Source: UBA3478 sp965662045
Lineage (GTDB): Bacteria > Bacteroidota > Bacteroidia > Flavobacteriales > Flavobacteriaceae
Direction: 5' to 3'
NCBI GenBank assembly: GCA_965662045.1
Contig: CBFIGE010000004.1
Coordinates: 62,001 to 126,000, forward strand
DNA: 64,000 bases
Positions 35,077 through 45,118 of the stretch are shown in pieces. The notes below the pieces were generated by a model, which saw nothing but the letters and a program-made list of their open reading frames with translations, had not been told where the DNA came from and made no database searches. The translations under genes and the position numbers were made by a program. Each line of letters starts with the position of its first letter. Position 1 is the first letter of the stretch.

Positions 35077-36036
35077 ATGAAAAAGCTATCAACATTATGT
35101 TTTTTAATTTGTTTTGCAATTTCTTTTTCACAAGAAAAGTATGCGAAATATAATCAGACAGTTTCATCTGTTGAGAGTAATATGATATTAAAAGTAATTC
35201 CAGTTAAAAATGATATTTATATGATTGAAGGACTTGGAGCAGGAATGGGAAACATTGGCTTATTTGAGACAGATGATGGCGTTATTATGATTGATAATTC
35301 TTTTGAGATTATAGAAGATATGATCACTGATGCGGTTAGAGAGGTTAGTGCTAAACCAATCAAATATATAATCAATACGCACTACCATTATGATCATGCT
35401 GACGGCAACCGTGCCTATGGGGCTCAAAATATACCAATTATTGCTCATCATAATGTGCGGGATCGACAAAAAATGGAGACAAAAGCATATGGCGGAATAT
35501 ATGCAGCGTTAGATAATTTTTATGTGCCCAAACACGAAGAAAATGAATTACCAACAATAACTTTTGAAAAGGAACTAAGCCTTCATGAAAGCCACGAGGA
35601 GATATCTATCTTTTATTTTGGTAATGGTCATACTGACGGAGATGCTATTATAAAATTTCAAAACTCTAATGTTGTACATACCGGAGATTCGTTTGTATTG
35701 TATGGAATACCATTTATTGATATTTCTAATGGGGGCAGTATTAGAGGCTTTATCAAAAATTTAGAAATGATTAACTCGGTTTGTGACGAAAACACCATTA
35801 TTATTCCAGGTCATGGAGGCTTAAGCAACAAGAGTGAAGTAAATAAGCTGTGCTTAGGGCTAAAAGAATTTTATAACAAAACAATGAAAGGACACCAAAA
35901 AGGGCTTAGTATTGACCAAATTGTTGACACAATAGAAACAAGTTTAGGTAACACCTCTAGTTTTGGCGATCCAGTACAAGTTAAGCGCAACTTTATTAAA
36001 TCTATTTTACTTGAAAACAATATAATTCTGGATTAA
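35077..36036 (+). CDS. MBL-fold metallo-hydrolase, secreted
   Basis: 319 aa from ATG 35077 (MKKLSTLCFLICFAISFSQ), a signal peptide cleaved near residue 19. Zinc ligands: HYHYDHADG (HxHxDH), the central His in NGHTDGDA, Asp in VHTGDSF and His in IPGHGG. It belongs to the periplasmic MBL branch that includes class B beta-lactamase-like and quinoprotein-relay-like hydrolases; the substrate is unknown. The longer frame beginning at 34981 runs through the tRNA scar and terminator and is rejected. First gene right of the island. Confidence 0.9.
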   Translation: MKKLSTLCFLICFAISFSQEKYAKYNQTVSSVESNMILKVIPVKNDIYMIEGLGAGMGNIGLFETDDGVIMIDNSFEIIEDMITDAVREVSAKPIKYIINTHYHYDHADGNRAYGAQNIPIIAHHNVRDRQKMETKAYGGIYAALDNFYVPKHEENELPTITFEKELSLHESHEEISIFYFGNGHTDGDAIIKFQNSNVVHTGDSFVLYGIPFIDISNGGSIRGFIKNLEMINSVCDENTIIIPGHGGLSNKSEVNKLCLGLKEFYNKTMKGHQKGLSIDQIVDTIETSLGNTSSFGDPVQVKRNFIKSILLENNIILD

Positions 36037-36051
36037 GCAAAAACGAAAAAC

Positions 36052-36576
36052 TTGAAACTTAAAAAACTTTCCAAAATAGCTGAAATAGTTGGTTCAGCAG
36101 GAATAATAATCAGTTTACTTTATGCAGCTATTCAATTTAGGGAGAATGCCAAGGCTATAAGATCCTCTAACGCAAACCAGACTGTTTTTTCAATTACAAC
36201 CTGGTATTCAGAGTTAGCGAACGACGAGCAATCTAGTCACATTTATTATCAGTTTTTTATTGATCCTGAGCCTCTTACTCCAGAAGAAAGGTTCCAATGT
36301 GTTCTCAACCTTCATGCGCTTATGCTGAATTTTCAAAACGCCTATTATTTCGACGACGATGGCACATTAGATTCTAGAATAAACAATTCAATTGCAAGCA
36401 TAATGAAAGCAGCAAAAGACAGCAAGGGTTTTCAATACTATTGGTCAATGAGAGAAGAAAGCTTTGCTCCTGAATTCATGAGTTATGTGAATTCATTCTT
36501 AGAAGACACCAGTATTCAGACGAATATGGATAAAATTTACGACAGAAAAGCTAGTGTACAAATCCAGAGTGACTGA
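36052..36576 (+). CDS. Membrane-anchored protein, function unknown
   Basis: 174 aa from TTG 36052. One N-terminal membrane helix (about 10-28: IVGSAGIIISLLYAAIQF) precedes a soluble, helix-rich part. The pattern FRENAKAIRSSNANQ followed by aromatic-acidic helices is seen in a group of uncharacterised environmental proteins that I cannot name precisely. 15 bp after the MBL gene, probably the same transcript. No catalytic motif visible. Confidence 0.65.
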   Translation: MKLKKLSKIAEIVGSAGIIISLLYAAIQFRENAKAIRSSNANQTVFSITTWYSELANDEQSSHIYYQFFIDPEPLTPEERFQCVLNLHALMLNFQNAYYFDDDGTLDSRINNSIASIMKAAKDSKGFQYYWSMREESFAPEFMSYVNSFLEDTSIQTNMDKIYDRKASVQIQSD

Positions 36577-36596
36577 CAGTCATAATTTATAAAGAC

Positions 36597-37049
36597 TTAT
36601 CTGCACTGAAAATCAGCTGCTTTTGTTGCTATTTGTATGTTTGGTTTAATGTTTACCTTATAGCCCAAAGAATTAGCCCATCCTTTTGCAAGTTGAACAA
36701 GCCTATTTGAATAGTAGCTTTCATTTTCATTGAAATCCATGTCGATCTGGAGGTCAACGCCTACGTTTGAAGTCAACCATTCAGCGACTTCAATACTTAA
36801 TTCCGCTTCTTTAAGAAGTTTTGTCCAGCGGTCTTTGATTTTTTCTACCTTGACTTTATGATAGATATAATGAACACCATTCGTTCCTAGTCTGTATGCA
36901 ACTACAACAGAATAAGTCGTCTGGTTCTTATAATTTTGAGAATCTGACCCAACATGAATTTCGCAATCTGGGTTTGACGAAATGATATTTTTTGTGTGCT
37001 CACTCAAGTCTACGAGATCTCCATTAATCTTTCTAAAGTCTCTAAGCAT
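36597..37049 (-). CDS. RNase H-like YkuK family protein
   Basis: 150 aa. The motif CEIHVGSDSQN, then YSVVVAYRLGTNGVHYIYHKVK, then the late DLQIDMDFNENE acidic block match the DUF458/YkuK group with an RNase H-like fold. The acidic residues could bind metal, but activity of this family is not established. Convergent with the previous gene, 20 bp apart, and divergent from the S9 peptidase. Confidence 0.8.
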   Translation of the reverse strand: MLRDFRKINGDLVDLSEHTKNIISSNPDCEIHVGSDSQNYKNQTTYSVVVAYRLGTNGVHYIYHKVKVEKIKDRWTKLLKEAELSIEVAEWLTSNVGVDLQIDMDFNENESYYSNRLVQLAKGWANSLGYKVNIKPNIQIATKAADFQCR

Positions 37050-37174
37050 AATTGAATTTACAATATTTGTTGCGATTTCCTATTATAGCCTTTATTAGGT
37101 AATTTGAAAATGCTCTTTGGCGTAATAAAGGGTCTTTTTGGAGACGAGTTAAAATTGTAACTTAAAATAAATTT

Positions 37175-39232
37175 ATGAGTATGAGAAAATTCGGTATTTT
37201 TTATTTCCTTTTTTTAATAGGTCTTAGTACGCAAGCCCAAAGCCTAAAAGAAATTTTGGACGCCCCTTTTGCTACTGATTTAACGGTTTCAAATGACGGT
37301 GAAACTATTGCGTGGGTGGATAATAGTGCCGGAGAGCGCAATATTTTTGTAGCTAATGGCTCCTCTTTTGAATCGGTTAGGCAGCTTACAAATTATCAAG
37401 GAGATCAGGGCGTAGAGCTCGGAAACTTACAATTCATATCAGACGATAAAAGCATTATTTTTATCCGAGGCAATACCAAAAATCGACAAGGAGAGCCAGC
37501 TAATCCTGCACTTCTTCAAGAAAACACCGAACAGGTCATTTATATGCAGTCTTTGAGCGAGGCAGATGCGATTCAAATTGCCGCTGGATCAAGACCAAGT
37601 CTTTCTCACAATGGTTCTAGATTGGCTTTTATTAAAGGAGGTCAAGTTTGGTTGACCGATCTTACGGAGGCAGAACCTGAAGCAAAGCTCTTATTTAAAG
37701 TAAGAGGTAGTCAATCTGACATTAAATGGAGTCCTGACGATAGTCAAATTGCATTTACAAGCTCCAGAGGAGACCACTCTTATATTGGAGTATATCACAT
37801 TGAAAAGAAAAAAGTACACTTTTTGAATCCTTCTTTAGACAGGGATTTTTCTGCAGAATGGAGCCTTGACGGTGAATCGATTGCTTTTATAAGAAGACCT
37901 AATGCCAAAGATGTGCCTCCGTTTACACCGCAAAAAACCGGACATCCCTGGAGTATTCACGTATTTGATTTAGAACAGCATGCTTCAAAGAAAGTTTGGC
38001 AGGCAGAACAAGGCATGGGATCAGTGTTTTTTGGACAATTTCCAGGAGCCGCTTTGGAGTGGATCTCTAAAGATGAATTGGTTTTTCCTTGGGAAAAAGA
38101 AGGCTGGATGCATTTATACGCCTTACAAATTTCAACAGCTAAGCTCACTGAACTAACCAAGGGAGCAGGAATCGTAGAAGATTACTCCTTTTCTCGAGAC
38201 AGGCAGTCACTGTTTGTTACGACAAACATTGGAGACATTCACAGAAGACATATAGGGCGAGTTGATTTGGCTTCACATAAGATGACGATGTTAACCAAAG
38301 GAAAGGGCTCAGAGTTTAACGCCAAAGAAACAGCAAATGGACTCGCTTTTTTGAGAACTACTGCTCAACACACTTCAAGGCCAGCTAAGTTTGAGAAAAA
38401 CAGAATAGAGCTTATCGGCAAACAGGCTAAAGTTTTTGATAAACAAAAGGCGCCTGAGGTAATTGAAATTACCGCTACCGATGGAAGGGTCTTTAATGCA
38501 ACTGTTTTTTATCCGAATAACTATAACAAACGAAAAAAATATCCCGCAACGGTTTTCTTACATGGAGGCAGTCGTAGACAGATGCTTCAAACCTATCATT
38601 ACAGTGGATATTACAGCAATGCTTTTGCCCTTCAACAGTACTTTGCAAGTCAAGGATATATTGCAGTCATGATAAATTATCGCAGTGGTATAGGATACGG
38701 CACAGACTTTAGGGAGGCAGAGAACTACGGAATTACTGGAGCGAGCGAAGTAAACGATCTAATAGGCACGGGTCTATATTTGGCCTCGAGAGATGATGTA
38801 GATTCTGAAAAAATCGCAATCTGGGGTGGAAGTTATGGAGGGTATTTAACTGCACATGGACTCGCTCGCAGAAGTGATTTGTTCGCTGTTGGTGTTGATA
38901 TTCATGGAGTGCACAATTGGAACACAGAACTTCCAACCTTTGCGAGCTGGTATAATAAAAGTTTTTATCCAGAAATCGCTGAACGCGCTTTTAAATCTTC
39001 TCCTGAGGCGTACTTGGATGGATGGAAAAGCCCGGTCTTACTAATACATGGTGATGATGATAGAAATGTTCCTTTTTCTGAAACTGTTGTGCTTTCAGAA
39101 CAATTGAGAGATCGAGGGATCTATTTTGAGCAGCTCATTTTTCCTGATGAGGTCCATGGCTTTCTTCTTCACCAAAATTGGGTGGACGCCTTAGAGGCGA
39201 CATTTGAATTCATAAACAGGTATATTTACTGA
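37175..39232 (+). CDS. S9 family prolyl-oligopeptidase-like peptidase, secreted
   Basis: 685 aa with a signal peptide (to about residue 21, TQAQS). An N-terminal beta-propeller-like domain (WD/TolB-type strands, e.g. DIKWSPDDSQIAFTS) is followed by an alpha/beta-hydrolase domain. The nucleophile is in GGSYGGY (Ser near 553), Asp in HGDDDRNVPF and His in DEVHGF. Acts on short peptides outside the cytoplasm. ATG at 37175; an ATG two codons later also possible. Followed 15 bp later by a small porin-like gene. Confidence 0.93.
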   Translation: MSMRKFGIFYFLFLIGLSTQAQSLKEILDAPFATDLTVSNDGETIAWVDNSAGERNIFVANGSSFESVRQLTNYQGDQGVELGNLQFISDDKSIIFIRGNTKNRQGEPANPALLQENTEQVIYMQSLSEADAIQIAAGSRPSLSHNGSRLAFIKGGQVWLTDLTEAEPEAKLLFKVRGSQSDIKWSPDDSQIAFTSSRGDHSYIGVYHIEKKKVHFLNPSLDRDFSAEWSLDGESIAFIRRPNAKDVPPFTPQKTGHPWSIHVFDLEQHASKKVWQAEQGMGSVFFGQFPGAALEWISKDELVFPWEKEGWMHLYALQISTAKLTELTKGAGIVEDYSFSRDRQSLFVTTNIGDIHRRHIGRVDLASHKMTMLTKGKGSEFNAKETANGLAFLRTTAQHTSRPAKFEKNRIELIGKQAKVFDKQKAPEVIEITATDGRVFNATVFYPNNYNKRKKYPATVFLHGGSRRQMLQTYHYSGYYSNAFALQQYFASQGYIAVMINYRSGIGYGTDFREAENYGITGASEVNDLIGTGLYLASRDDVDSEKIAIWGGSYGGYLTAHGLARRSDLFAVGVDIHGVHNWNTELPTFASWYNKSFYPEIAERAFKSSPEAYLDGWKSPVLLIHGDDDRNVPFSETVVLSEQLRDRGIYFEQLIFPDEVHGFLLHQNWVDALEATFEFINRYIY

Positions 39233-39247
39233 AGAACAATATAAAGA

Positions 39248-39799
39248 ATGAAAGCAAAAATGACAATTGTTGTGCTCCTTGTCACTTTAGAGATGTATTC
39301 ACAATTTGGATTCTCGACAGGGTATGAGTCGGCTAAATCAAAAATAGAAAGTAGAAATGGAGCCATAATCATTACCGAAGACCCTTCGAATGTAATTGGC
39401 ATTGGAGCTTTTTATGATATTCCAGTTTCCAAAAACCTAGACCTTCAACCTTCTGTAGGCCTAAACTTTGGTGAAAAAGTCAATGACGAAAGCAACAGCG
39501 TTTTTAAGGTGGGGCTAAATGCCGATTACTATCTTGACGGACGTTCTAACGGTTTCTATCTAAGAGGCGGCTTGGCCCTCTTGTCAGACCGGAGTAAAGT
39601 GATTGCAACTTATACCAAAGAAAATGCGACCATGTTAAATATAGGCTTGGGCTTAGACATTGGTCCGGTAATGAGTTTAGCGGTTGGTTTTACTAATGTC
39701 CTAAACGAATTGTCAAAGGATGAAAATTATTCCATTTCGACTTCAGCCCTGCAAGTTCAAATGCAGTTTAAGTTAGTAGGGTCTAAGAATAAACCTTGA
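39248..39799 (+). CDS. Outer-membrane beta-barrel (porin-like) protein
   Basis: 183 aa. A signal peptide (about 1-18) is followed by alternating strands: FGFSTGYESAKSK, VIGIGAFYDIPVSKNLDLQPSVGLNFGE, FYLRGGLALLS, LNIGLGLDIGPVMSLAVGF, LQVQMQFKLV. This is an eight-strand OmpW/OmpA-like barrel. Function unknown. It starts 15 bp after the S9 peptidase, and a hairpin at 39917-39937 probably ends the transcript. Confidence 0.75.
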   Translation: MKAKMTIVVLLVTLEMYSQFGFSTGYESAKSKIESRNGAIIITEDPSNVIGIGAFYDIPVSKNLDLQPSVGLNFGEKVNDESNSVFKVGLNADYYLDGRSNGFYLRGGLALLSDRSKVIATYTKENATMLNIGLGLDIGPVMSLAVGFTNVLNELSKDENYSISTSALQVQMQFKLVGSKNKP

Positions 39800-39916
39800 G
39801 GTGTTTAAACTAATTTCAACTCCGTCATTGCCATCTATAAGTGTATTGACTTATACTGAAAATGGATTACAGTTACCGATGCTTTAAAAAAAGAAATGCT
39901 AAAGATCTCTTGTGAT

Positions 39917-39937
39917 AAAAACAGCTCTTCTGTTTTT
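39917..39937 (+). terminator. Terminator-like hairpin between porin-like and beta-helix genes
   Basis: AAAAACAG pairs with CTGTTTTT around a 5-nt loop, then a T-rich tail. Low G+C stem, so moderate strength. Confidence 0.55.
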
Positions 39938-39975
39938 GTTTTAGTATCTTCAAGTTCTTTGTCAACTATTTAAAA

Positions 39976-41244
39976 ATGAAAAAGCTCGTACTTGGTCTTG
40001 CGGCAATTGTAATAATAATTTTGGTTGTTTGCAGCCTTTCTTCTAAGCTGCCATCTTATGACCCTGAACGCGATTACCTCGATTTAGAAGAGGCCTTGGT
40101 AAAGGAATTTATTTTTGCCAAAGACAGCTCTGTAATTGAATTGCCTGAAGGACATTTCTTATTTTCTCAATCCTTAAGTCTAGACAACAAGAAACACTTG
40201 ACTATCAGAGGAAAGGGAATGGACAAAACGGTGCTTTCTTTTAAAGGACAAAAATCTGGAGCAGAGGGCATAAAAATTACAAATTCGCAGCATATTACTT
40301 TAGAGGATTTTACCATCGAAGACGCGGCAGGCGATAATTTGAAGGTGAGCGAAACAGATACCTTAATCATTAGGCGCATAAGATCGGCTTGGACTGGTGA
40401 AGTCTCAGAAGAAAACGGTGCCTACGCACTGTATCCTGTACTTTCGACAAATGTGCTGATTGAGCAAAGCGAGGTCATCGGCTCCTCTGATGCGGGAATT
40501 TATGTCGGACAATCAGACAAGGTGATTATCAGAAACAATAAGGCTTTTTTCAATGTGGCTGGAGTAGAAAGTGAAAACAGTACTAATGTTGAAATTTACG
40601 AAAACGAAGTCTTCAATAACACAAGTGGAGTGCTCATTTTCAATCTGCCGGGATTAACCATGTCTGGCGGACACGTCAAGGCGTATAACAATCGAGTTTA
40701 CGACAACAATCTTTCTAATTTTGCCGTAAAAGGTTCAATTGTGAGCGCTGTTCCTAAAGGTACAGGAGTGATTGTTATGGCCACCAAAGACGTAAAGCTT
40801 TTTGACAATGAGATCAAAGACCATAAGACTTCGAATATGTCTATCGTGAGTTACGAGCTTTTTGCTTTAGAACAAGAGGACGCTGAACTCTCTGATGAAG
40901 CCGAAGACAGAGGCCTAAGAGGCATTGATACCGATTTTAAAAATGACTTAAATTACAATCCGTACTCGGGCCGCGTTTACGCTAACCAAAACAGGTTCGA
41001 AAATCGATTTTTATTACCCACCTTTTCAAATGATTTTGGTTTGTTATGGGCGTTTAAAAATGGCTTTAAAATTCCTGACATTGTGTACGACGGCATTATA
41101 GCTCAAAACGGCAAACTTCAAGACCAGGCGCATTTAATTTGCTTGGAAAATAATGAAGGGGCAAGCTTTGCATATCTTGATGGGTCTAATGATTTTGAAG
41201 GATTTACAACGGATGTTAATATGTTTGAATGTGAAGGCGAGTAG
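39976..41244 (+). CDS. Parallel beta-helix repeat protein
   Basis: 422 aa with an N-terminal membrane/signal segment (about 4-24). The body shows parallel beta-helix (PbH1) coils: HLTIRGKGMDKTVLSF, ITLEDFTIEDAAGDNLKVSE, VLIEQSEVIGSSDAGIYVGQS, VIIRNNKAFFNVAGVESENS. Such proteins sit beside a SO2930-type diheme lipoprotein in many marine bacteria, exactly as here; the joint function is unknown, and it may bind or modify a polysaccharide or lipid. Its end overlaps the cytochrome gene by 14 bp. Confidence 0.87.
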   Translation: MKKLVLGLAAIVIIILVVCSLSSKLPSYDPERDYLDLEEALVKEFIFAKDSSVIELPEGHFLFSQSLSLDNKKHLTIRGKGMDKTVLSFKGQKSGAEGIKITNSQHITLEDFTIEDAAGDNLKVSETDTLIIRRIRSAWTGEVSEENGAYALYPVLSTNVLIEQSEVIGSSDAGIYVGQSDKVIIRNNKAFFNVAGVESENSTNVEIYENEVFNNTSGVLIFNLPGLTMSGGHVKAYNNRVYDNNLSNFAVKGSIVSAVPKGTGVIVMATKDVKLFDNEIKDHKTSNMSIVSYELFALEQEDAELSDEAEDRGLRGIDTDFKNDLNYNPYSGRVYANQNRFENRFLLPTFSNDFGLLWAFKNGFKIPDIVYDGIIAQNGKLQDQAHLICLENNEGASFAYLDGSNDFEGFTTDVNMFECEGE

Positions 41245-42337
41245 AGCATATCTTTTTTCTGGGCTCACCTCTTTGTTATTTTTCGCTTGCGGTGAAGACA
41301 AAAATATCCCTCCAAAAGCGAGAAAGGTTTCTTCTTCAATTTTGCAAGATCAAACCGTTTCACAGGAGTTAGAGAAATTATCTGCCTATGGATTTTTTAA
41401 AGGAGAACTCTCAAAACTAGAACCAGAAACAAACGTTTATCCATACGACATCAATACGCCTCTTTTTTCGAATTACGCCTTAAAAGAACGCTTTGTCTAT
41501 TTACCTAATGCGACTAAAATGAGTTTTGAAGCAAATGGGCCAATGCGTTTTGAAGCAGGAAGCATTTTGATTAAAAACTTTAGGTACGAACATATTGAGG
41601 AGGCAGGCCAAACAAACGCTTCAAAATTGATCGAAACGCGTTTACTTCTTAACAGAGAAAGTAAATGGATTCCTTTAAACTATATATGGAACGAAGAACA
41701 AACAGAGGCCTATTTGAATTATACCGGAAGCGCTATTCCGATAAAATACAGACATACAGAAGGAAAGCTCAAAACCTTTGAATACGTTGTTCCAAATAAT
41801 AATCAATGTAAAAATTGTCATAGCATAGACAACGAAATTTCACCAGTTGGAATGACTGCTGCCCAACTCAATAAAGAATACAGCTTTATTAGCACGCAAA
41901 TCAACCAGTTAAATTATTTTAAGACAGAGCAACTATTAATTGGAATGAACAATTTAGATGAGGTTGCAGCAATGCCGGTATGGAATGATGATTCAAGCGG
42001 AAATTTAGAAAACCGAGCCCACGCTTATCTCGATGCCAATTGTGCGCATTGCCATTCTAAAAGAGGTAGCGCTAAGAATTCAGGTCTTTATTTGGAGTAT
42101 CAGCAAACTGACCAAAGAGCAAGAGGGGTATACAAGCCTCCTGTAGCAGCAGGAAAAGGATCAGGTGATTTTCAGTACGGCATTGTTCCCGGAAAAGCTG
42201 AAGAATCTATTTTTACCTATAGAATGGCTAGTGTCGACCCTGCGATACGTATGCCAGAACTGGGTCGCAGTGTTGTTCATCAAGAAGGCCTTGAGCTGAT
42301 TAAAATCTATATTAATCAAATGCAATCCCCGAATTAA
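41231..42337 (+). CDS. Diheme c-type cytochrome lipoprotein (SO2930 family)
   Basis: About 368 aa from GTG 41231. The N-terminus reads MKASRAYLFSGLTSLLFF followed by the lipobox Cys20, so it is an outer-surface or periplasmic lipoprotein. An ATG at 41213 and other upstream starts lie deep inside the beta-helix gene and are less likely. Two c-type heme sites: CKNCH (about 193) and CAHCH (about 271); Met ligands are likely in the C-terminal part. The family is defined by these sites and its coupling to a beta-helix protein. Shares the TTAA stop palindrome with the convergent GH78 gene (42334-42337). Confidence 0.88.
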   Translation: MKASRAYLFSGLTSLLFFACGEDKNIPPKARKVSSSILQDQTVSQELEKLSAYGFFKGELSKLEPETNVYPYDINTPLFSNYALKERFVYLPNATKMSFEANGPMRFEAGSILIKNFRYEHIEEAGQTNASKLIETRLLLNRESKWIPLNYIWNEEQTEAYLNYTGSAIPIKYRHTEGKLKTFEYVVPNNNQCKNCHSIDNEISPVGMTAAQLNKEYSFISTQINQLNYFKTEQLLIGMNNLDEVAAMPVWNDDSSGNLENRAHAYLDANCAHCHSKRGSAKNSGLYLEYQQTDQRARGVYKPPVAAGKGSGDFQYGIVPGKAEESIFTYRMASVDPAIRMPELGRSVVHQEGLELIKIYINQMQSPN

Positions 42338-45009
42338 GGTTTTAAATTTCCAATTAACTCGTAGCGACCAGAATCTAACTCAAAAGTAGCTGCTGTTGTT
42401 TGCCATTCTTTTTCAGATTTAAGTTTCCAATTTCGATTTTCAGGAAGCTCAATTTCAGCGCTTGTATTTGCTGGAATCACAACACTAAGGTGTAGTTGTT
42501 CATTCTTAGATTCCCAGTTTACGGCTATTTTCCCATAAGGAGAAATGTGATGTCCTTTGATGTGCTCAAAGTTTTTGTCAAAAAGCGGGCTGATTTTGAA
42601 TTTTTTAAATCCTGGATGCTGGGGATCCAACTTTATGCCTAAAAGCTCTTTGTACATCCATTCACCAATCGCTCCATAGGCGTAGTGATTATATGAATTC
42701 ATAGTTGGAGTCTGTGTGGACCCATCAGGTTTGATACCGTCCCAACGCTCCCATATGGTGGTGGCGCCCATAGTAACGGGATATAACCACGAGGGATAGG
42801 TTTCTTGTAACAACAAGGCCATAGCGAGGTCTTCATATCCGTTATCTGTAAGCACATGACACAGATAAGGCGTGCCCAAAAAGCCTGTCGTTAAATGTGT
42901 GTCATAACTCTTCACGTTGTTTGCTAAGCGTTTGGCCGCATTAGCTTTGAGGCCTTCAGGAACTAAATCAAAGGCAAGAGCGAGCACATAGGCTGTTTGT
43001 GTGTCAGAGACGAGTCGTCCATTGGGAGTCATGTACTCGTCGAGAAATACAGTTTTGATTTTTTCCAATCGACTTTCATATATTTTCGCCTGATCATGAT
43101 AGCCAAGGATTGCTGAGACCTCTTTCATGATGGACGTTGATTTGGCATAAAAACACTGTGCAATGAGCTCTTTATTGGTAATTGCAGCGCGGCCGTCATT
43201 ATCGTATTCGGGCTTGAAAAATAACCAATCTCCAAAGTGAAACCCTCCTGTATACTTTCCGTCTGTGCTGTTGACGTACATGTATTCCACCCAGTTTTTC
43301 ATGCTTTCGTATTGCACTGCCAACTGTTCTTTGTCTCCGTAGGCGAGATAGTGATTATATGGAATTATAGTTGCTGCGTCTGCCCAACCCGCAGAGCCAG
43401 AGGAGCTTTCCCCTAAAACATTTGGAATCACCCATGGAACAGACCCGTCTTCGCGCTGATCTAAACTGAGGTCTATCAGCCATTTATCAAAGAAGTTTTT
43501 AACTTCCATATTAAAGCTGGCCGTGTTGTAGAACGCTTGAGCATCTCCTGTCCAACCCAAACGTTCGTCTCTTTGTGGACAGTCCGTAGGAACATCTAAA
43601 AAATTCCCTTTTTGCCCCCATAAGATATTTTGTTGAAGCTGATTAATGTTTTGGTTTGAGGATTCAAAATGTCCTGTCGTTTGCATATCTGAATACAATG
43701 CAACAGCTTTAAATTTTGAAGGATCTATTGTGGTAATACCTTCTACCTTGACATATCGAAAGCCTTGAAACGTAAAATGAGGACGGTAAACTTTCTCGGG
43801 ATTATCATTTAAAATATAGGTGTTCAATTGGTCTGCATCTCTTAAATTCTCGGTGTAGAATGCTCCATTTTTATCTAGAATTTCTGCGTGATACAAGCGC
43901 AAGGTGTCGCCCTTTTGACCCGCATTAGAAAATTCAATCCATCCCACTAAATTTTGTCCAAAATCTAAGACCTGGTCTCCCTCGGGAGTGGTGATTAACG
44001 CAATAGCATCTAGTATTTCTTGCGCCTTGATTGTCTCGTTGTGTGTATTTACTAATCGCTGTGTAACATTTTCGGCCAAAACTGCAGCTCGATTATTTTG
44101 TAGGGGAATACCGTAGGCGCACCAATTGTCTTCGAGAAGGGCGTTGTAGAATTCACCATCGTAAAGTTCAGAATCGATTATAGCGCCGTGTTTGTAGCTC
44201 CAACTTCTATCAGATTCAATTACTTCTTGACTTCCGTCATGGTAGGTAATGATTAGCTGTGAAATAAATGAGATGTCATCGCCATAGGTGTTTTTATTGT
44301 CTGACCAAGCCAAATAACCCCTGTGCCATCCACTACCCAACACAACGCCAAGTGCGTTATTCTTAGTTAAATGCTCTTTTACATCGTAGGTTTGGTATTG
44401 AATGCGATCGTTGTATGCCGTCCAGCCTGGGGTCAAATAATCATCTCCAATTTTTTTGCCATTGAGGTAGGCTTCGTACATGCCTTGAGCACTGATGTGC
44501 AAAAAGGCCGATTGAATCTTTTGAGAGGTTGAAAAGTCTTTTTTGAAATAAGGGCTTTTTCGACTTCTATTATCTGCTTCGTTTTGAGTGATCCATTTGG
44601 CGGTCCAGTCTTTATTGTACAAGCCCATGGACCAATGATTTAAGGCACTTGTAGTTGGCTTTTTTTCTTTGCTGTTCCACACCCTGACTTTCCAAAAATA
44701 GCGATGATTCGCCTCTAGTTTTGGGCCTTTGTATTTGAGGTATTGACTTTGGTCGCTTTCGATTTTTTTTGAATCCCAGACAAGTTCATTAGTTCTAAAA
44801 GAAGAGCTTTTAGAAACCATTATTTGATAATGTGTCTGCATAACACCGTTTAAATCAGAGCTGATCTTCCATGAAAAACTCGGAGAAGAGCTCGATATGC
44901 CTAAGGGCTTGGTTTGACCTTCGAGTTTTAAGTCGTACACTCTGGTCTTTTGGGCTAGACCTTGAGTGCATATGAAAAGTGCTGTAAAAGCAATTAGAAA
45001 AGAACGCAT
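42334..45009 (-). CDS. GH78 alpha-L-rhamnosidase, secreted
   Basis: 891 aa with a signal peptide (about 1-19, QGLAQ). N-terminal fibronectin-like and beta-sandwich domains precede the (alpha/alpha)6 catalytic domain. The GH78 signature is DVPTDCPQRDERLGWTGDAQ, which carries the general acid region. NSYNHYAYGAIGEWMY near the end is also conserved. Releases terminal rhamnose from plant or algal glycans such as ulvan (family knowledge). Divergent from the Gfo/Idh gene and convergent with the cytochrome gene. Confidence 0.95.
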   Translation of the reverse strand: MRSFLIAFTALFICTQGLAQKTRVYDLKLEGQTKPLGISSSSPSFSWKISSDLNGVMQTHYQIMVSKSSSFRTNELVWDSKKIESDQSQYLKYKGPKLEANHRYFWKVRVWNSKEKKPTTSALNHWSMGLYNKDWTAKWITQNEADNRSRKSPYFKKDFSTSQKIQSAFLHISAQGMYEAYLNGKKIGDDYLTPGWTAYNDRIQYQTYDVKEHLTKNNALGVVLGSGWHRGYLAWSDNKNTYGDDISFISQLIITYHDGSQEVIESDRSWSYKHGAIIDSELYDGEFYNALLEDNWCAYGIPLQNNRAAVLAENVTQRLVNTHNETIKAQEILDAIALITTPEGDQVLDFGQNLVGWIEFSNAGQKGDTLRLYHAEILDKNGAFYTENLRDADQLNTYILNDNPEKVYRPHFTFQGFRYVKVEGITTIDPSKFKAVALYSDMQTTGHFESSNQNINQLQQNILWGQKGNFLDVPTDCPQRDERLGWTGDAQAFYNTASFNMEVKNFFDKWLIDLSLDQREDGSVPWVIPNVLGESSSGSAGWADAATIIPYNHYLAYGDKEQLAVQYESMKNWVEYMYVNSTDGKYTGGFHFGDWLFFKPEYDNDGRAAITNKELIAQCFYAKSTSIMKEVSAILGYHDQAKIYESRLEKIKTVFLDEYMTPNGRLVSDTQTAYVLALAFDLVPEGLKANAAKRLANNVKSYDTHLTTGFLGTPYLCHVLTDNGYEDLAMALLLQETYPSWLYPVTMGATTIWERWDGIKPDGSTQTPTMNSYNHYAYGAIGEWMYKELLGIKLDPQHPGFKKFKISPLFDKNFEHIKGHHISPYGKIAVNWESKNEQLHLSVVIPANTSAEIELPENRNWKLKSEKEWQTTAATFELDSGRYELIGNLKP

Positions 45010-45118
45010 GCCTAATTAATTAGTTAGTTGAATATCAAGTTAATGATTATTTCTTGTCACTCCTTTTTTACATGAAATTCTTTATTATCTTGAAAGAACA
45101 ACGACTAAATTAAAATAG

